Positions 1-10,139 of a DNA stretch of 64,000 nt are shown here, one piece after another. The position numbers were made by a program, and so were the translations under genes. Within the stretch, counting starts at the first letter, position 1. Each line of letters begins with the position of its first letter. The notes beneath the pieces were generated by a model. It saw nothing but the letters and a program-made list of their open reading frames with translations. It had not been told where the DNA came from and ran no database searches. This DNA comes from JBCBKL01 sp963922565 (GTDB lineage: Bacteria; Pseudomonadota; Alphaproteobacteria; Rhodobacterales; Rhodobacteraceae). The stretch spans positions 1 to 64,000 of the forward strand of contig CAWUIQ010000011.1 of NCBI GenBank assembly GCA_963922565.1, written 5' to 3'.

Positions 1-1402
1 GTAGCTGCCGCGGCTCTGAGACACCGACTGAGTGTGCGATGGTTTCGACGTCCTTGATGATGCCCTTCGCGTAACTGGCGACACGCTTGTATTTGTCTTC
101 GACAACGAGCCCCTGTTGAAATCGTTTCTGATGGGTCGTGATACCGGTCGGGCAGGTGTTCTTGTTGCATTTAAGCGCCTGAATGCAGCCAAGGCTGAAC
201 ATGAAGCCCCTGGCGGACGTGACAAAGTCCGCACCGGCAGCCAAAGCCCATGCAATGTCACCCGGATTGACCAGCTTGCCGCTTGCCACCAATCTGATGC
301 GATCCTTGAGGCCGGCCTGATTGCGCAGATCAGCGACAATAGGCAAGGCTTCACGGATCGACATTCCGACAAGATCCATCAGAGGCATCGGCGCCGCACC
401 TGTTCCGCCCTCACCACCGTCAATCGTGATGAAATCAGGCGCACTTTCTAACCCGCGCTGTTTGATCGCCGCAAAGAGTTCGGCAAGGGGTTCCTCGGCA
501 CCCAGAACCGTCTTTATCCCGACCGGCTTGCCCGAAACGCTGCGAACACGATCGATCAGATCGAGCAGATCATCCCAGTCGTCGACTTCTGCATGTCGAT
601 TGGGTGAAATCCCGTCCTGCCCCACCTTCAATCCACGGATGGCCGCAATCTCTTCGTTGACCTTGGCACCGGGAAGAATACCGCCTTTGCCGGGCTTGGC
701 GCCCTGGGCCAGCTTGATCTCGAACATCCTTACAGCGTCGTGGGCTGCAACCTCGCGCAACTTGTCCTCGCTCAGATTGCCCGCCTCGTCCCGAACGCCG
801 AACTTGGCTGTGCCGATCTGAAAGACGATGTCGCATCCACCTTCAAGATGAAACGGGCTGAGCCCGCCCTCGCCGGTATTCAGCCAGATGCCCGCCTCCT
901 TCGCACCCTTGCTGAGACTGCGAACCGCAGGTTTCGAAATCGCGCCGTAGCTCATGCCTGAAATGTTAAAGAGCGAGGGTGCCAGGTAGGGCTGCCTCGC
1001 ACCCGGCCCGATCATCAGCGGTTCGGTACTGGCAAACTGATTGTCGAGCGGTGGAAAGGCGGCATTAACAAAAACCGGCGTGCCGACGATATTGAGATTT
1101 CGGGTCGAGCCGAACGCGATCGTGTTGCTCTCACCGTCCGAGGCCCGCTTGACCCATTCGCGCTGCGCCCGGTTAAACGGCAGTTCTTCCCGGTCCATTG
1201 CGAAGAAGTATTGGCGAAAGAACTCGCCCAGCGAACTGAAGAGATGCCGAAACCGCCCGATCACCGGATAGTTGCGCCGGATCGCGTCGGCGGTTTGGGT
1301 CCGGTCGATCAGAAAGAAGACGATCACCACGGCCACGATGATCCCGATGATCAGTACAAACCCAAGCGCAAGGATCTCCAGCGCCGCCATCGCAAAGCTC
1401 AT
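1..1402 (-). CDS. FMN-binding glutamate synthase family protein (3' part beyond window)
   Basis: Translating the minus strand from ATG at 1402 gives an open frame that runs off the left edge (467 codons visible, C-terminus missing). Residues about 5-30 form one membrane segment. The rest matches the FMN-binding synthase domain of glutamate synthase large subunit (GltS/GltB central domain): GMSYGAIS, TGEGG, KPGKGGILPGAKV, ITIDGGEGGTGAAP and the cysteine-rich CIQALKCNKNTCPTGI. These are typical FMN and Fe-S positions in this stand-alone family. GGGAG lies 6 nt before the ATG. Unlike true GltB it has no amidotransferase domain and carries an N-terminal anchor, so ammonia-dependent or non-glutamate chemistry is possible. 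The exact substrate is unknown. Confidence 0.88.
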   Translation of the reverse strand, partial: MSFAMAALEILALGFVLIIGIIVAVVIVFFLIDRTQTADAIRRNYPVIGRFRHLFSSLGEFFRQYFFAMDREELPFNRAQREWVKRASDGESNTIAFGSTRNLNIVGTPVFVNAAFPPLDNQFASTEPLMIGPGARQPYLAPSLFNISGMSYGAISKPAVRSLSKGAKEAGIWLNTGEGGLSPFHLEGGCDIVFQIGTAKFGVRDEAGNLSEDKLREVAAHDAVRMFEIKLAQGAKPGKGGILPGAKVNEEIAAIRGLKVGQDGISPNRHAEVDDWDDLLDLIDRVRSVSGKPVGIKTVLGAEEPLAELFAAIKQRGLESAPDFITIDGGEGGTGAAPMPLMDLVGMSIREALPIVADLRNQAGLKDRIRLVASGKLVNPGDIAWALAAGADFVTSARGFMFSLGCIQALKCNKNTCPTGITTHQKRFQQGLVVEDKYKRVASYAKGIIKDVETIAHSVGVSEPRQL

Positions 1403-1633
1403 GTCAGTCTCCCACCCCGGCGAACATGTCGGTCTGGCGATCATCTTCGCCTGACCATCTGCGGCACTCAATAACACTTTGGTGACTTGAAACGCCAAGC
1501 GGCCATGGCTTAGCGCACAGCGCGTGCCGGTCAAACGATCTCGGCGGATATCCCCGGTGAACCGGTATGGCTCCTGAGCCGTTCAATGGGCATCGCTGGT
1601 CGTATTGGGCCAGTCGTTTTTTGGGAGCTAAAA

Positions 1634-2113
1634 ATGACACGTAAGACACTCATCGCAGCCGCCGTGGCGGCCTTTGTCGGCACGTCAGCCTTTGCGGGCA
1701 GCAATTCAAAGGACATCGTCGATACGGCGGCCGCAAATGCGGACTTCGAAACACTGGTGGCAGCCGTTCAGGCGGCCGACCTTGTTGACACGCTGAAGGG
1801 CGAAGGCCCCTTCACTGTCTTCGCGCCAACCGATGCAGCCTTTGACGCATTGCCTGAAGGTACGGTCGAGGAATTGCTCAAGCCTGAAAACAAGGATCAG
1901 CTTGTCGCAATTCTGACGTATCATGTTGTGCCGGGCAAAGTGATGTCGGGCGATCTGGTTGACGACATGAAGGCCGCAACCGTTCAAGGCGGTGAGATCA
2001 GCGTCGACCTCGACAGCGGCGTAATGGTCAACGATGCGACAGTGGTCGCGGCAGACATCGAAACGACCAATGGCGTAATCCACGTTATCGACAAGGTCAT
2101 TCTGCCGAACTGA
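1634..2113 (+). CDS. Secreted fasciclin (FAS1) domain protein
   Basis: A 159-aa protein with a signal peptide (residues 1-21, cleavage after SAFA) and a single FAS1 domain filling the rest. Both FAS1 motifs are visible: TVFAPTDAAFDALP (H1) and the YHVVPGKV region before H2. FAS1 proteins are exported adhesion or surface proteins; in Rhodobacterales single-domain forms are common and their partners are mostly unknown. The start at 1634 is preferred over an upstream ATG at 1586 because GGAG at 1624-1627 sits 6 nt before it and the signal peptide begins there. It is followed directly by a strong terminator, so it is a single-gene unit. Confidence 0.9.
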   Translation: MTRKTLIAAAVAAFVGTSAFAGSNSKDIVDTAAANADFETLVAAVQAADLVDTLKGEGPFTVFAPTDAAFDALPEGTVEELLKPENKDQLVAILTYHVVPGKVMSGDLVDDMKAATVQGGEISVDLDSGVMVNDATVVAADIETTNGVIHVIDKVILPN

Positions 2114-2133
2114 TCGGCATTGAATAGTCTTGG

Positions 2134-2162
2134 AAAAGGCGGCTCCGTTTGGGCCGCCTTTT
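2134..2162. terminator. Bidirectional intrinsic terminator
   Basis: A perfect 10-bp stem AAAAGGCGGC / GCCGCCTTTT with a 9-nt loop is followed by T-runs on both strands. It lies between the fasciclin gene (+) and the small membrane protein gene (-), which converge on it. Confidence 0.88.
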
Positions 2163-2166
2163 TTTG

Positions 2167-2418
2167 TCAACCTCTGGTGATGATGACGAGCGTCAGAAAA
2201 CAGAATGGCACGAGAGCAACCATAGGCAGGTAGAGCGCCGGCAAACCCCACGCCATGATGGCCATGACCCAGCAGGACAGAATACCGGCAATCGCGTAAT
2301 AGATGTTGTCCTTACTGCCAAACGCGACATCTCGAGCCATCCAGCCGATAACCGGAACCGAATAGAACAGCCGCTTGTACCACGGCAGCGAAGGCGGGAT
2401 CTGGGTCAATATGCTCAT
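2167..2418 (-). CDS. Small membrane protein of unknown function
   Basis: An 83-aa protein starting MSILTQIPPSLPWYKR. The first 30 residues are polar and amphipathic; two hydrophobic segments follow (about residues 37-55 and 58-80), so it is an inner-membrane protein. I recognise no family. The ATG at 2418 has GGGG just upstream; a start 14 codons earlier is possible but gives a less plausible N-terminus. It ends 4 bp from the shared terminator with the fasciclin gene, and the clpB terminator lies upstream, so it needs its own promoter. Confidence 0.6.
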   Translation of the reverse strand: MSILTQIPPSLPWYKRLFYSVPVIGWMARDVAFGSKDNIYYAIAGILSCWVMAIMAWGLPALYLPMVALVPFCFLTLVIITRG

Positions 2419-2472
2419 GACCCCGATATTGTGTGAAACTGGCCCGCTGCAGCGCGGCACGCGGTCGCGGAT

Positions 2473-2499
2473 GAAAAAAGGGGGCCGCGAAGGCCCCCT
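2473..2499 (-). terminator. Intrinsic terminator of clpB
   Basis: Reading the minus strand, an 8-bp stem AGGGGGCC / GGCCCCCT with a TTCGC loop is followed by a run of six T. It begins 5 nt after the clpB stop codon. Confidence 0.88.
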
Positions 2500-2504
2500 A
2501 ACAT

Positions 2505-5120
<2,616 letters not shown>

Positions 5121-5198
5121 CGTTTTCTCCTTACATAAGCGCCCCTTTATCGCCCACGCCCAGCCTTAGGCACGCGGACATTCGGAGCCTTCTAGGAA

Positions 5199-5227
5199 AA
5201 GATGGGTAAGAATTTGGTCTACACAAG
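5199..5227 (-). promoter_or_regulatory. Candidate RpoH (sigma-32) promoter for clpB
   Basis: On the minus strand, CTTGTGT is followed after 14 nt by CCCATCTT, close to the sigma-32 pattern CTTGAAA-N12-15-CCCCATNT. The -10-like box lies about 79 nt before the clpB ATG. The position and the known heat-shock control of clpB support it; it is a motif match only. Confidence 0.5.
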
Positions 5228-5309
5228 CCTGTGATGCGCGCAATTCTCAATATCGCTATGGACGGACAGCCGGACCGACCCTATCACACCCAAAATTCAG
5301 GAGAGCAGC

Positions 5310-5999
5310 ATGGCCGACGAACGCCTTATCCTGGCACTTGATGTGCCAAACGCGCTGGCCGGTCTGGAACTTGCTGAAAAGCTGGGCAGTTCCATCGGCT
5401 TCTACAAGATCGGCCTTGGAATGCTGACGGGCGGCGGGCTGGCGCTTGCCAATGAACTCAAACAGGATCATGGCAAGCGGATTTTTCTTGACATGAAGCT
5501 CTTCGACATCGGCGCCACGGTCGAAGCGGCGGTCCGAGGCCTTGCGCAATTCGAGCTGGATTTCCTAACAGTTCATGGCGATCCGCACGTGGTCCGCGCC
5601 GCTATTGAAGGTGCATCCGGATCATCCCTGAAGATCCTTGCGGTCACGGTTCTGACCTCACTTGATCGGGAAGATCTCGACGCGGGCCTCATCAAATCCG
5701 GCACCGTTGGTGACATCGTTGTCGAGCGGGCATTCCGGGCGCTAGAGGCTGGTGCTGACGGGTTAATTGCCTCTCCGCATGAGGCGCAACTGATCCGCGC
5801 ATTGCCGGAAAGCGAGGGGCGTTTGATCGTGACACCCGGGGTTCGACCAAGTGAGAGTGCGCGTGGTGATCAGAAGCGTGTCGCAACCCCGAAAGACGCC
5901 ATCGAAAACGGTGCCGACCATATCGTCGTCGGGCGTCCGATCTGGCAGGCAAGTAACCCGAAACGCGCTGCCGAGGCGATTCTCGGCACTCTGCCCTGA
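5310..5999 (+). CDS. pyrF: Orotidine 5'-phosphate decarboxylase
   Basis: A 229-aa protein converting OMP to UMP, the last step of de novo pyrimidine synthesis. The catalytic DxKxxDI motif is present as FLDMKLFDIG, and the phosphate-binding end has VTPGVRP followed by DHIVVGRPI. The length and the start (LILALDVPN at the first beta strand) fit the short bacterial type I family. AGGAG sits 7 nt before ATG 5310. It is divergent from clpB and looks monocistronic. Confidence 0.96.
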   Translation: MADERLILALDVPNALAGLELAEKLGSSIGFYKIGLGMLTGGGLALANELKQDHGKRIFLDMKLFDIGATVEAAVRGLAQFELDFLTVHGDPHVVRAAIEGASGSSLKILAVTVLTSLDREDLDAGLIKSGTVGDIVVERAFRALEAGADGLIASPHEAQLIRALPESEGRLIVTPGVRPSESARGDQKRVATPKDAIENGADHIVVGRPIWQASNPKRAAEAILGTLP

Positions 6000-6045
6000 T
6001 CCACTCATTGTGTGAAATTAACAACAAGACACTGCATATGGCCGA

Positions 6046-6068
6046 GTAGGGAATTCCCTACTAGGGAA
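6046..6068. repeat. Short palindrome with an extra half-site
   Basis: GTAGGGAATTCCCTAC is a perfect 16-bp palindrome (6046-6061), followed at once by a third half-site TAGGGAA. It lies in the 168-bp gap between the 3' ends of pyrF and the Nudix gene, so it is not in an obvious promoter. It could be an operator for an unannotated transcript or part of a 3' structure. Confidence 0.45.
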
Positions 6069-6144
6069 GTACACCATAAAGTGGTAGCCAAGATAGTGGT
6101 GATACTCCCCGACGGACCGGTCTCTTCCTGAGGTTCGTCAACTT

Positions 6145-6164
6145 CCCCCCGCTTGCGCGGGGGG
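6145..6164. terminator. GC-rich hairpin between convergent genes
   Basis: An 8-bp stem CCCCCCGC / GCGGGGGG with a 4-nt TTGC loop sits 3 nt beyond the Nudix stop codon. Pyrimidine tracts follow but only short T-runs, so it is probably a two-way terminator of moderate strength for the Nudix gene and pyrF. Confidence 0.55.
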
Positions 6165-6167
6165 CTT

Positions 6168-6596
6168 TCAATTGAAGAGCTGAGTATTGACCCCATCGAG
6201 GTAATCTCGAAGGCGCGGCTTGAATACCGGCACCACTTTCGGATCTGCCAGAAACCGGTCCGGGGCCATCAGATCCCACCTCTGACCCTCATCGCCCAGC
6301 ACGATGTCATCGCGGTGATGAGCCGGAAGCTTCGCCGCAAAAAACCAGACGGTTCGACCGATCGAGTTTTGATACGCCCTGCCCCATGTCACGATCTGGG
6401 GTGGGATCGTCAGAGACAACTCCTCTCTGGTTTCCCGAATGGCACAATCGAGCGGGCTTTCGTTACCTTCGCGACCACCGCCGGGCAGATCCCAGTGGTC
6501 TGCCCACAAGAGCCCCGGCCGGTCGTCGCGCAGAATGACGGCGAGGTCTTTGCCAATAAACAGAGCCAGCTTTGCGCCCATCACATCCGTGGTCAT
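6168..6596 (-). CDS. Nudix hydrolase
   Basis: A 142-aa single-domain Nudix protein. The Nudix box runs from Gly40 through Glu46 to RETREEL (54-60), with the metal-binding Glu58 and Glu59 in place; the usual Gly near the end is Ser61. Such enzymes cleave nucleoside diphosphates linked to another moiety; the small size fits MutT-like or ADP-ribose-type members, but the substrate cannot be told from sequence. GAGG is 6 nt before the ATG. The neighbour dinB is divergent, so a link with DNA damage or nucleotide-pool cleaning is only a suggestion. Confidence 0.88.
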   Translation of the reverse strand: MTTDVMGAKLALFIGKDLAVILRDDRPGLLWADHWDLPGGGREGNESPLDCAIRETREELSLTIPPQIVTWGRAYQNSIGRTVWFFAAKLPAHHRDDIVLGDEGQRWDLMAPDRFLADPKVVPVFKPRLRDYLDGVNTQLFN

Positions 6597-6645
6597 TCCC
6601 TGCCTCGCTCGCTAAGATGAGGCCCTGATATCACGTGTGATCGTC

Positions 6646-7899
6646 ATGCCCAGCCTCTGCCGCGACTGCCTTTACGATTTCGATGATGCAAAGCGTTGCC
6701 CCAAATGCGGATCGCCACGTTGTCTCAGCCATCCTGAACTCTTTGATCTTTCCATCGCCCACATGGATTGCGACGCGTTCTACGCATCGGTGGAAAAGCG
6801 GGACGACCCAACGCTCGAGGAAAAGCCGGTCATCATCGGCGGCGGACGGCGCGGGGTCGTATCGACTGCGTGCTATGTCGCGCGCATCCGTGGTGTCCGT
6901 TCGGCGATGCCAATGTTCCAGGCGCTGAGGCTTTGCCCCGATGCGGTCGTGGTCAAGCCGCGCATGCATGCCTATGCCGAGGCATCGCGGGCGATCCGAT
7001 CGATGATGGAAGAGCTGACGCCTTCGATCGAACCACTGTCACTGGACGAGGCTTTCCTCGACCTGACCGGCACCGAACGGCTGCACGGTGCGCCTCCGGC
7101 GGTTATTCTTGCCGGTCTCGTCAAACGAATGCGGGACGAGCTCGGGCTCACCGGCTCCATCGGACTGTCGCACAACAAATTCCTGGCCAAGGTTGCCTCC
7201 GACCTAGAAAAACCAGACGGCTTTTCGATCATCGGAAAGGCCGAAACGGTGGAGTTCCTCGAAAACAAATCTGTTCGGCTGATCTGGGGCGTCGGAGAGG
7301 CAGGGCAGGTGTCGTTGAACAAAGCGGGGATCAGGACATTTGCAGACCTGCGTCGATGGGACAAGGAAGCGCTTGCCGCGCGCTTTGGCGCCATGGGCGA
7401 ACGATTATGGTATCTCGCCCGGGGCGAAGACCGGAGACGCGTATCGCGCAACGCCCCGGTCAAATCGATCAGCAACGAAACGACGTTCGGAGAAGACACC
7501 GCGTCGCTGGACATCCTAGACGGTCATATCTGGCGCATGGCGGAAAAGGTCAGCGACCGGGCCAAGGCCAAAGATATAGCAGGCCGGACAGTCACGTTGA
7601 AAGTCAAACGCAGCGACTTCAAATTGCTGACCCGCCGCACCAGCCTGCGAGAGCCCACGCAGCTTGCCGACAAGGTCTATCGCACCGCCCGCGCACTTTT
7701 TGACCAAGTTGCAGATCAAGGTCCGTTCCGGTTGCTGGGCTGCGGATTGTCGGACCTGAGCACGGCAGAGGGCGCTGATCTGTCCGGTGATCTTCTTGAT
7801 CCCGATGCCGCTCAGCGCACGGCCGCAGAACGGGCGACCGACAAGATCAGGGCGCGGTTTGGTTCGGAGGCGATCGTGAAAGGCCGCGCGCTTCGGTAA
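6646..7899 (+). CDS. dinB: DNA polymerase IV (Y-family translesion polymerase)
   Basis: A 417-aa Y-family polymerase that copies past damaged bases. The catalytic motifs HMDCDAFYASVEKR and SLDEAFLD carry the metal-binding acidic residues. The palm and fingers are followed by the thumb HhH region (GVGEAGQVSLNKAGI) and the little finger. The N-terminus carries a CxxC-x9-CxxC-like knuckle (CRDC and CPKC) ahead of the polymerase fold, as is usual in Rhodobacterales. ATG 6646 is preferred over GTG 6637, which would only add three residues. It converges with the next gene over 17 bp. Confidence 0.94.
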   Translation: MPSLCRDCLYDFDDAKRCPKCGSPRCLSHPELFDLSIAHMDCDAFYASVEKRDDPTLEEKPVIIGGGRRGVVSTACYVARIRGVRSAMPMFQALRLCPDAVVVKPRMHAYAEASRAIRSMMEELTPSIEPLSLDEAFLDLTGTERLHGAPPAVILAGLVKRMRDELGLTGSIGLSHNKFLAKVASDLEKPDGFSIIGKAETVEFLENKSVRLIWGVGEAGQVSLNKAGIRTFADLRRWDKEALAARFGAMGERLWYLARGEDRRRVSRNAPVKSISNETTFGEDTASLDILDGHIWRMAEKVSDRAKAKDIAGRTVTLKVKRSDFKLLTRRTSLREPTQLADKVYRTARALFDQVADQGPFRLLGCGLSDLSTAEGADLSGDLLDPDAAQRTAAERATDKIRARFGSEAIVKGRALR

Positions 7900-7916
7900 A
7901 GTTGGGAAAGTTGGGC

Positions 7917-8777
7917 TTACTCCGCCGCGACCCGCATAGGCAACTGGCCGATCTGGCTGACTTCCGCGATGACGTCGCGCAACGCACTCCGCACCACGTC
8001 GAAATTCGCATTCGGCTTGATCCGACGCTCATCCATGTAGAGGGACCGGTCAATCTCGACCTGAATGGCGTGCTGTTTGCGGGAAGGTCGGCCATAGGTT
8101 TGCGTGATGTATGCCCCCGCAAAGGGCGCATTCCGCGTCACCGTGAAACCCGCCGATGCAAATGCCGCCTCAACCCCTTCCATGATCTCGGGATCTGCGG
8201 CCGCGCCGAAGCGGTCGCCCAGTACGACGTCAGGCCGCTTGGCCCCATTCCGTGCGACACCGTCCATCGCTTCATGGGGCATCGAGTGACAATCGATCAG
8301 AATGGCCTGGCCGTGCTGCGCATGGGCAGCATCCAGCAGCGCAGTCAGTTGATCATGGTAGGGTTGCCAATACCCGCTTATCCGACGCTCTGCTTCGCGA
8401 AGCGAAATCTTACCGCTGTAGATTGCGCGACCGTTCGCGACCACTCGGGGAATCACGCCAAGGCCGCTGGCCACCCGGGGGTTGTGCCCGTTTCTGCGAA
8501 TACCTTCGATCAGCGCCGGGTCCAGCTCTTCCTGGCTGCGGTTCAGATCGACAAAGGCCCGGGGCGCCCCGGCGCACAGGAACGCAGCGCCAAAATCAGG
8601 TGCGGAATCAAAGAGCTGATCCACATATGCGTCTTCGGAGGAGCGGATAGCCTTTTCGTCGAGGATGGATCTGCGCAGGAAGCTCCACGGGTACGCGCGA
8701 CCGCTGTGCGGCGACGCAAACACCACACAAGAACTGGACAGTTCCGGCAACGATACGTGATAGGCGTGTTCAGACAT
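7917..8777 (-). CDS. N-formylglutamate amidohydrolase family protein
   Basis: A 286-aa protein of the N-formylglutamate amidohydrolase family (PF05013), zinc hydrolases that release formate from N-formylglutamate at the end of the five-step histidine pathway. Visible features are ASPHSGRAYP near the N-terminus, DLNRSQEELDP, IDCHSMPHEAM and the late VEIDRSLYM. ATG 8777 is chosen because GGAGG lies 8 nt upstream; an ATG eight codons earlier lacks this. No hut genes are nearby, so it may act on another formylated or acylated amino acid. Confidence 0.87.
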   Translation of the reverse strand: MSEHAYHVSLPELSSSCVVFASPHSGRAYPWSFLRRSILDEKAIRSSEDAYVDQLFDSAPDFGAAFLCAGAPRAFVDLNRSQEELDPALIEGIRRNGHNPRVASGLGVIPRVVANGRAIYSGKISLREAERRISGYWQPYHDQLTALLDAAHAQHGQAILIDCHSMPHEAMDGVARNGAKRPDVVLGDRFGAAADPEIMEGVEAAFASAGFTVTRNAPFAGAYITQTYGRPSRKQHAIQVEIDRSLYMDERRIKPNANFDVVRSALRDVIAEVSQIGQLPMRVAAE

Positions 8778-8830
8778 CAACGATCCTCCAAGGCCCAACA
8801 TAGCTCAGGAAAGGTCATTGCCAAAAGCCC

Positions 8831-8859
8831 TTGATCCCACCTGCGACTCTATTTATACG
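8831..8859 (+). promoter_or_regulatory. Candidate sigma-70 promoter for tRNA-Val and rpmJ
   Basis: TTGATC and TATACG are separated by exactly 17 nt, in front of the tRNA. The predicted transcript would carry a leader of roughly 60 nt before the mature 5' end. Motif match only. Confidence 0.42.
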
Positions 8860-8927
8860 ACCCGCTACCGGCGCGGGTTTCCGCGCCCCATTTCTTTGGT
8901 GGGGTCGCGAAATTCGGGTCAAAAATC

Positions 8928-9002
8928 GGACGATTAGCTCAGCGGTAGAGCACTTCGTTGACATCGAAGGGGTCACTGGTTCGATCCCAGTATCGTCCAC
9001 CA
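8928..9002 (+). tRNA. tRNA-Val (anticodon GAC)
   Basis: A complete 75-nt cloverleaf. The acceptor stem GGACGAT pairs with ATCGTCC, the D arm is GCTCAGCGGTAGAGC, the anticodon stem CTTCG/CGAAG encloses TTGACAT (anticodon GAC), and the T loop is TTCGATC. CCA is encoded in the genome. It reads the valine codons GTC and GTT. Confidence 0.97.
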
Positions 9003-9073
9003 TGAATTCGCCAGCGGCTCGCCGCTACGACCCGCAACAAGGCGCTGGTTCGCGCCAAGATCAGGAGAGAGCC

Positions 9074-9199
9074 ATGAAGGTTCGCAATTCGCTCCGCTCG
9101 CTGAAGAACCGGCACCGTGACTGCCGGGTCGTGCGTCGCAAGGGCCGTGTCTATGTGATCAACAAGACGCAGCGCCGCTTCAAAGCGCGCCAAGGCTGA
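9074..9199 (+). CDS. rpmJ: 50S ribosomal protein L36, zinc-independent form
   Basis: A 41-aa basic protein, MKVRNSLRSLKNRHRDC onward, of the large ribosomal subunit. It has one cysteine and lacks the CxxC and C/H zinc ligands of classical L36, so it is the C-minus (YkgO-like) form, the usual one in alphaproteobacteria. AGGAGA lies 5 nt before the ATG at 9074. It is 71 bp behind tRNA-Val and may share its transcript; a terminator follows. Confidence 0.95.
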   Translation: MKVRNSLRSLKNRHRDCRVVRRKGRVYVINKTQRRFKARQG

Positions 9200-9218
9200 G
9201 CAAGCCCAATCCAATTTG

Positions 9219-9244
9219 AAAAGCCGCCCGACCGGGCGGCTTTT
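9219..9244. terminator. Bidirectional intrinsic terminator
   Basis: An 11-bp stem AAAAGCCGCCC / GGGCGGCTTTT with a GACC loop and T-runs on both sides. It serves rpmJ (+) and the end of the ABC transporter operon (-). Confidence 0.88.
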
Positions 9245-9250
9245 TCTTTT

Positions 9251-10135
9251 CTAGCCCGGGCTCATCCCCCGCAGCCGTTCAGACCGCCGACGCAAAAGCT
9301 CCACGCTGGCCAAAAGCGCGATTGAGATCACCACCAGGATCGTCGCGACGGCAAGGATCGTTGGCGATATCTGCTCGCGCAGCCCAATGAACATCTGCCA
9401 CGGCAATGTTTTCTGGGCGGCCGAACCAACAAACAGAACCACAACCACCTCGTCGAACGAGGTGATGAAGGCGAAGAGCCCGCCGGAAATTACCCCCGGC
9501 AAGATCAGGGGCATCTGCACCCGGAAAAATGTCGTTACCGGACTGGCACCCATACTCGCAGCAGCGCGGGTGAGGCTGCGATCGAAACCCACCAGGGTCG
9601 CCGTCACCGTGATGATGACAAACGGGATGCCCAGCACGGCGTGGGCCAGGATCACCTTGATATAGCCCACAAAGCCCTTCGACAGGCCCAGCGATGCCTC
9701 AAGCCAGTTACCCAGCGACGAATAGAAGAAGAACATGCCCGTCGCGGAAATGATCAGGGGCACGATCATCGGTGAAATGAGCGTGGCCATGATGGCCGAT
9801 TTGAAGGGCACGTGGCTTTGGCTCAGTCCGATGGCGGCAAGCGTACCAAGGCTGACGGAAATGATTGTTGCGACCGGGGCAATGATCAACGAATTCTGCA
9901 AGGCCAGCTGCCACTGTGGGTTCGTAAAGAAATCCCTGTAGTGCTTGAGCGAATACCCATCGGGATCCAGCCGCAGCATCTCTGGTGTGAAGGTAAAGAA
10001 GTCCTGCGCGTTAAAGCTGAGCGGGATGATCACGAGGATCGGGAAGATCAGAAACAGAAAGATCAGCCCGCAGATCACCCGAAAGCTGTAGTACCAGATG
10101 CGCTGCGCCGGGGTGGCGTATGTCGGAAGGCTCAT
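9251..10135 (-). CDS. ABC transporter permease, PotC-type
   Basis: A 294-aa inner-membrane permease with about six membrane segments. The cytoplasmic EAA loop that docks the ATPase is seen as RAAASMGASPVTTFFRVQMP. Family: binding-protein-dependent permeases of the spermidine/putrescine (PotC) type. It is the last gene of a five-gene operon (ATPase, binding protein, DUF1330, large permease, this gene), 4 bp after the large permease. The substrate is inferred only from family and neighbours. Confidence 0.88.
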   Translation of the reverse strand: MSLPTYATPAQRIWYYSFRVICGLIFLFLIFPILVIIPLSFNAQDFFTFTPEMLRLDPDGYSLKHYRDFFTNPQWQLALQNSLIIAPVATIISVSLGTLAAIGLSQSHVPFKSAIMATLISPMIVPLIISATGMFFFYSSLGNWLEASLGLSKGFVGYIKVILAHAVLGIPFVIITVTATLVGFDRSLTRAAASMGASPVTTFFRVQMPLILPGVISGGLFAFITSFDEVVVVLFVGSAAQKTLPWQMFIGLREQISPTILAVATILVVISIALLASVELLRRRSERLRGMSPG

Positions 10136-10139
10136 CAGC

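Noticed and set aside
6768..7703. 311-codon frame inside dinB (+)
   Set aside because: It overlaps conserved polymerase motifs in another frame and is Arg/Gly-rich, as expected for shadows in GC-rich DNA.
7902..8834. 310-codon plus-strand frame opposite the N-formylglutamate amidohydrolase
   Set aside because: The minus-strand protein has clear family motifs; this one has none.
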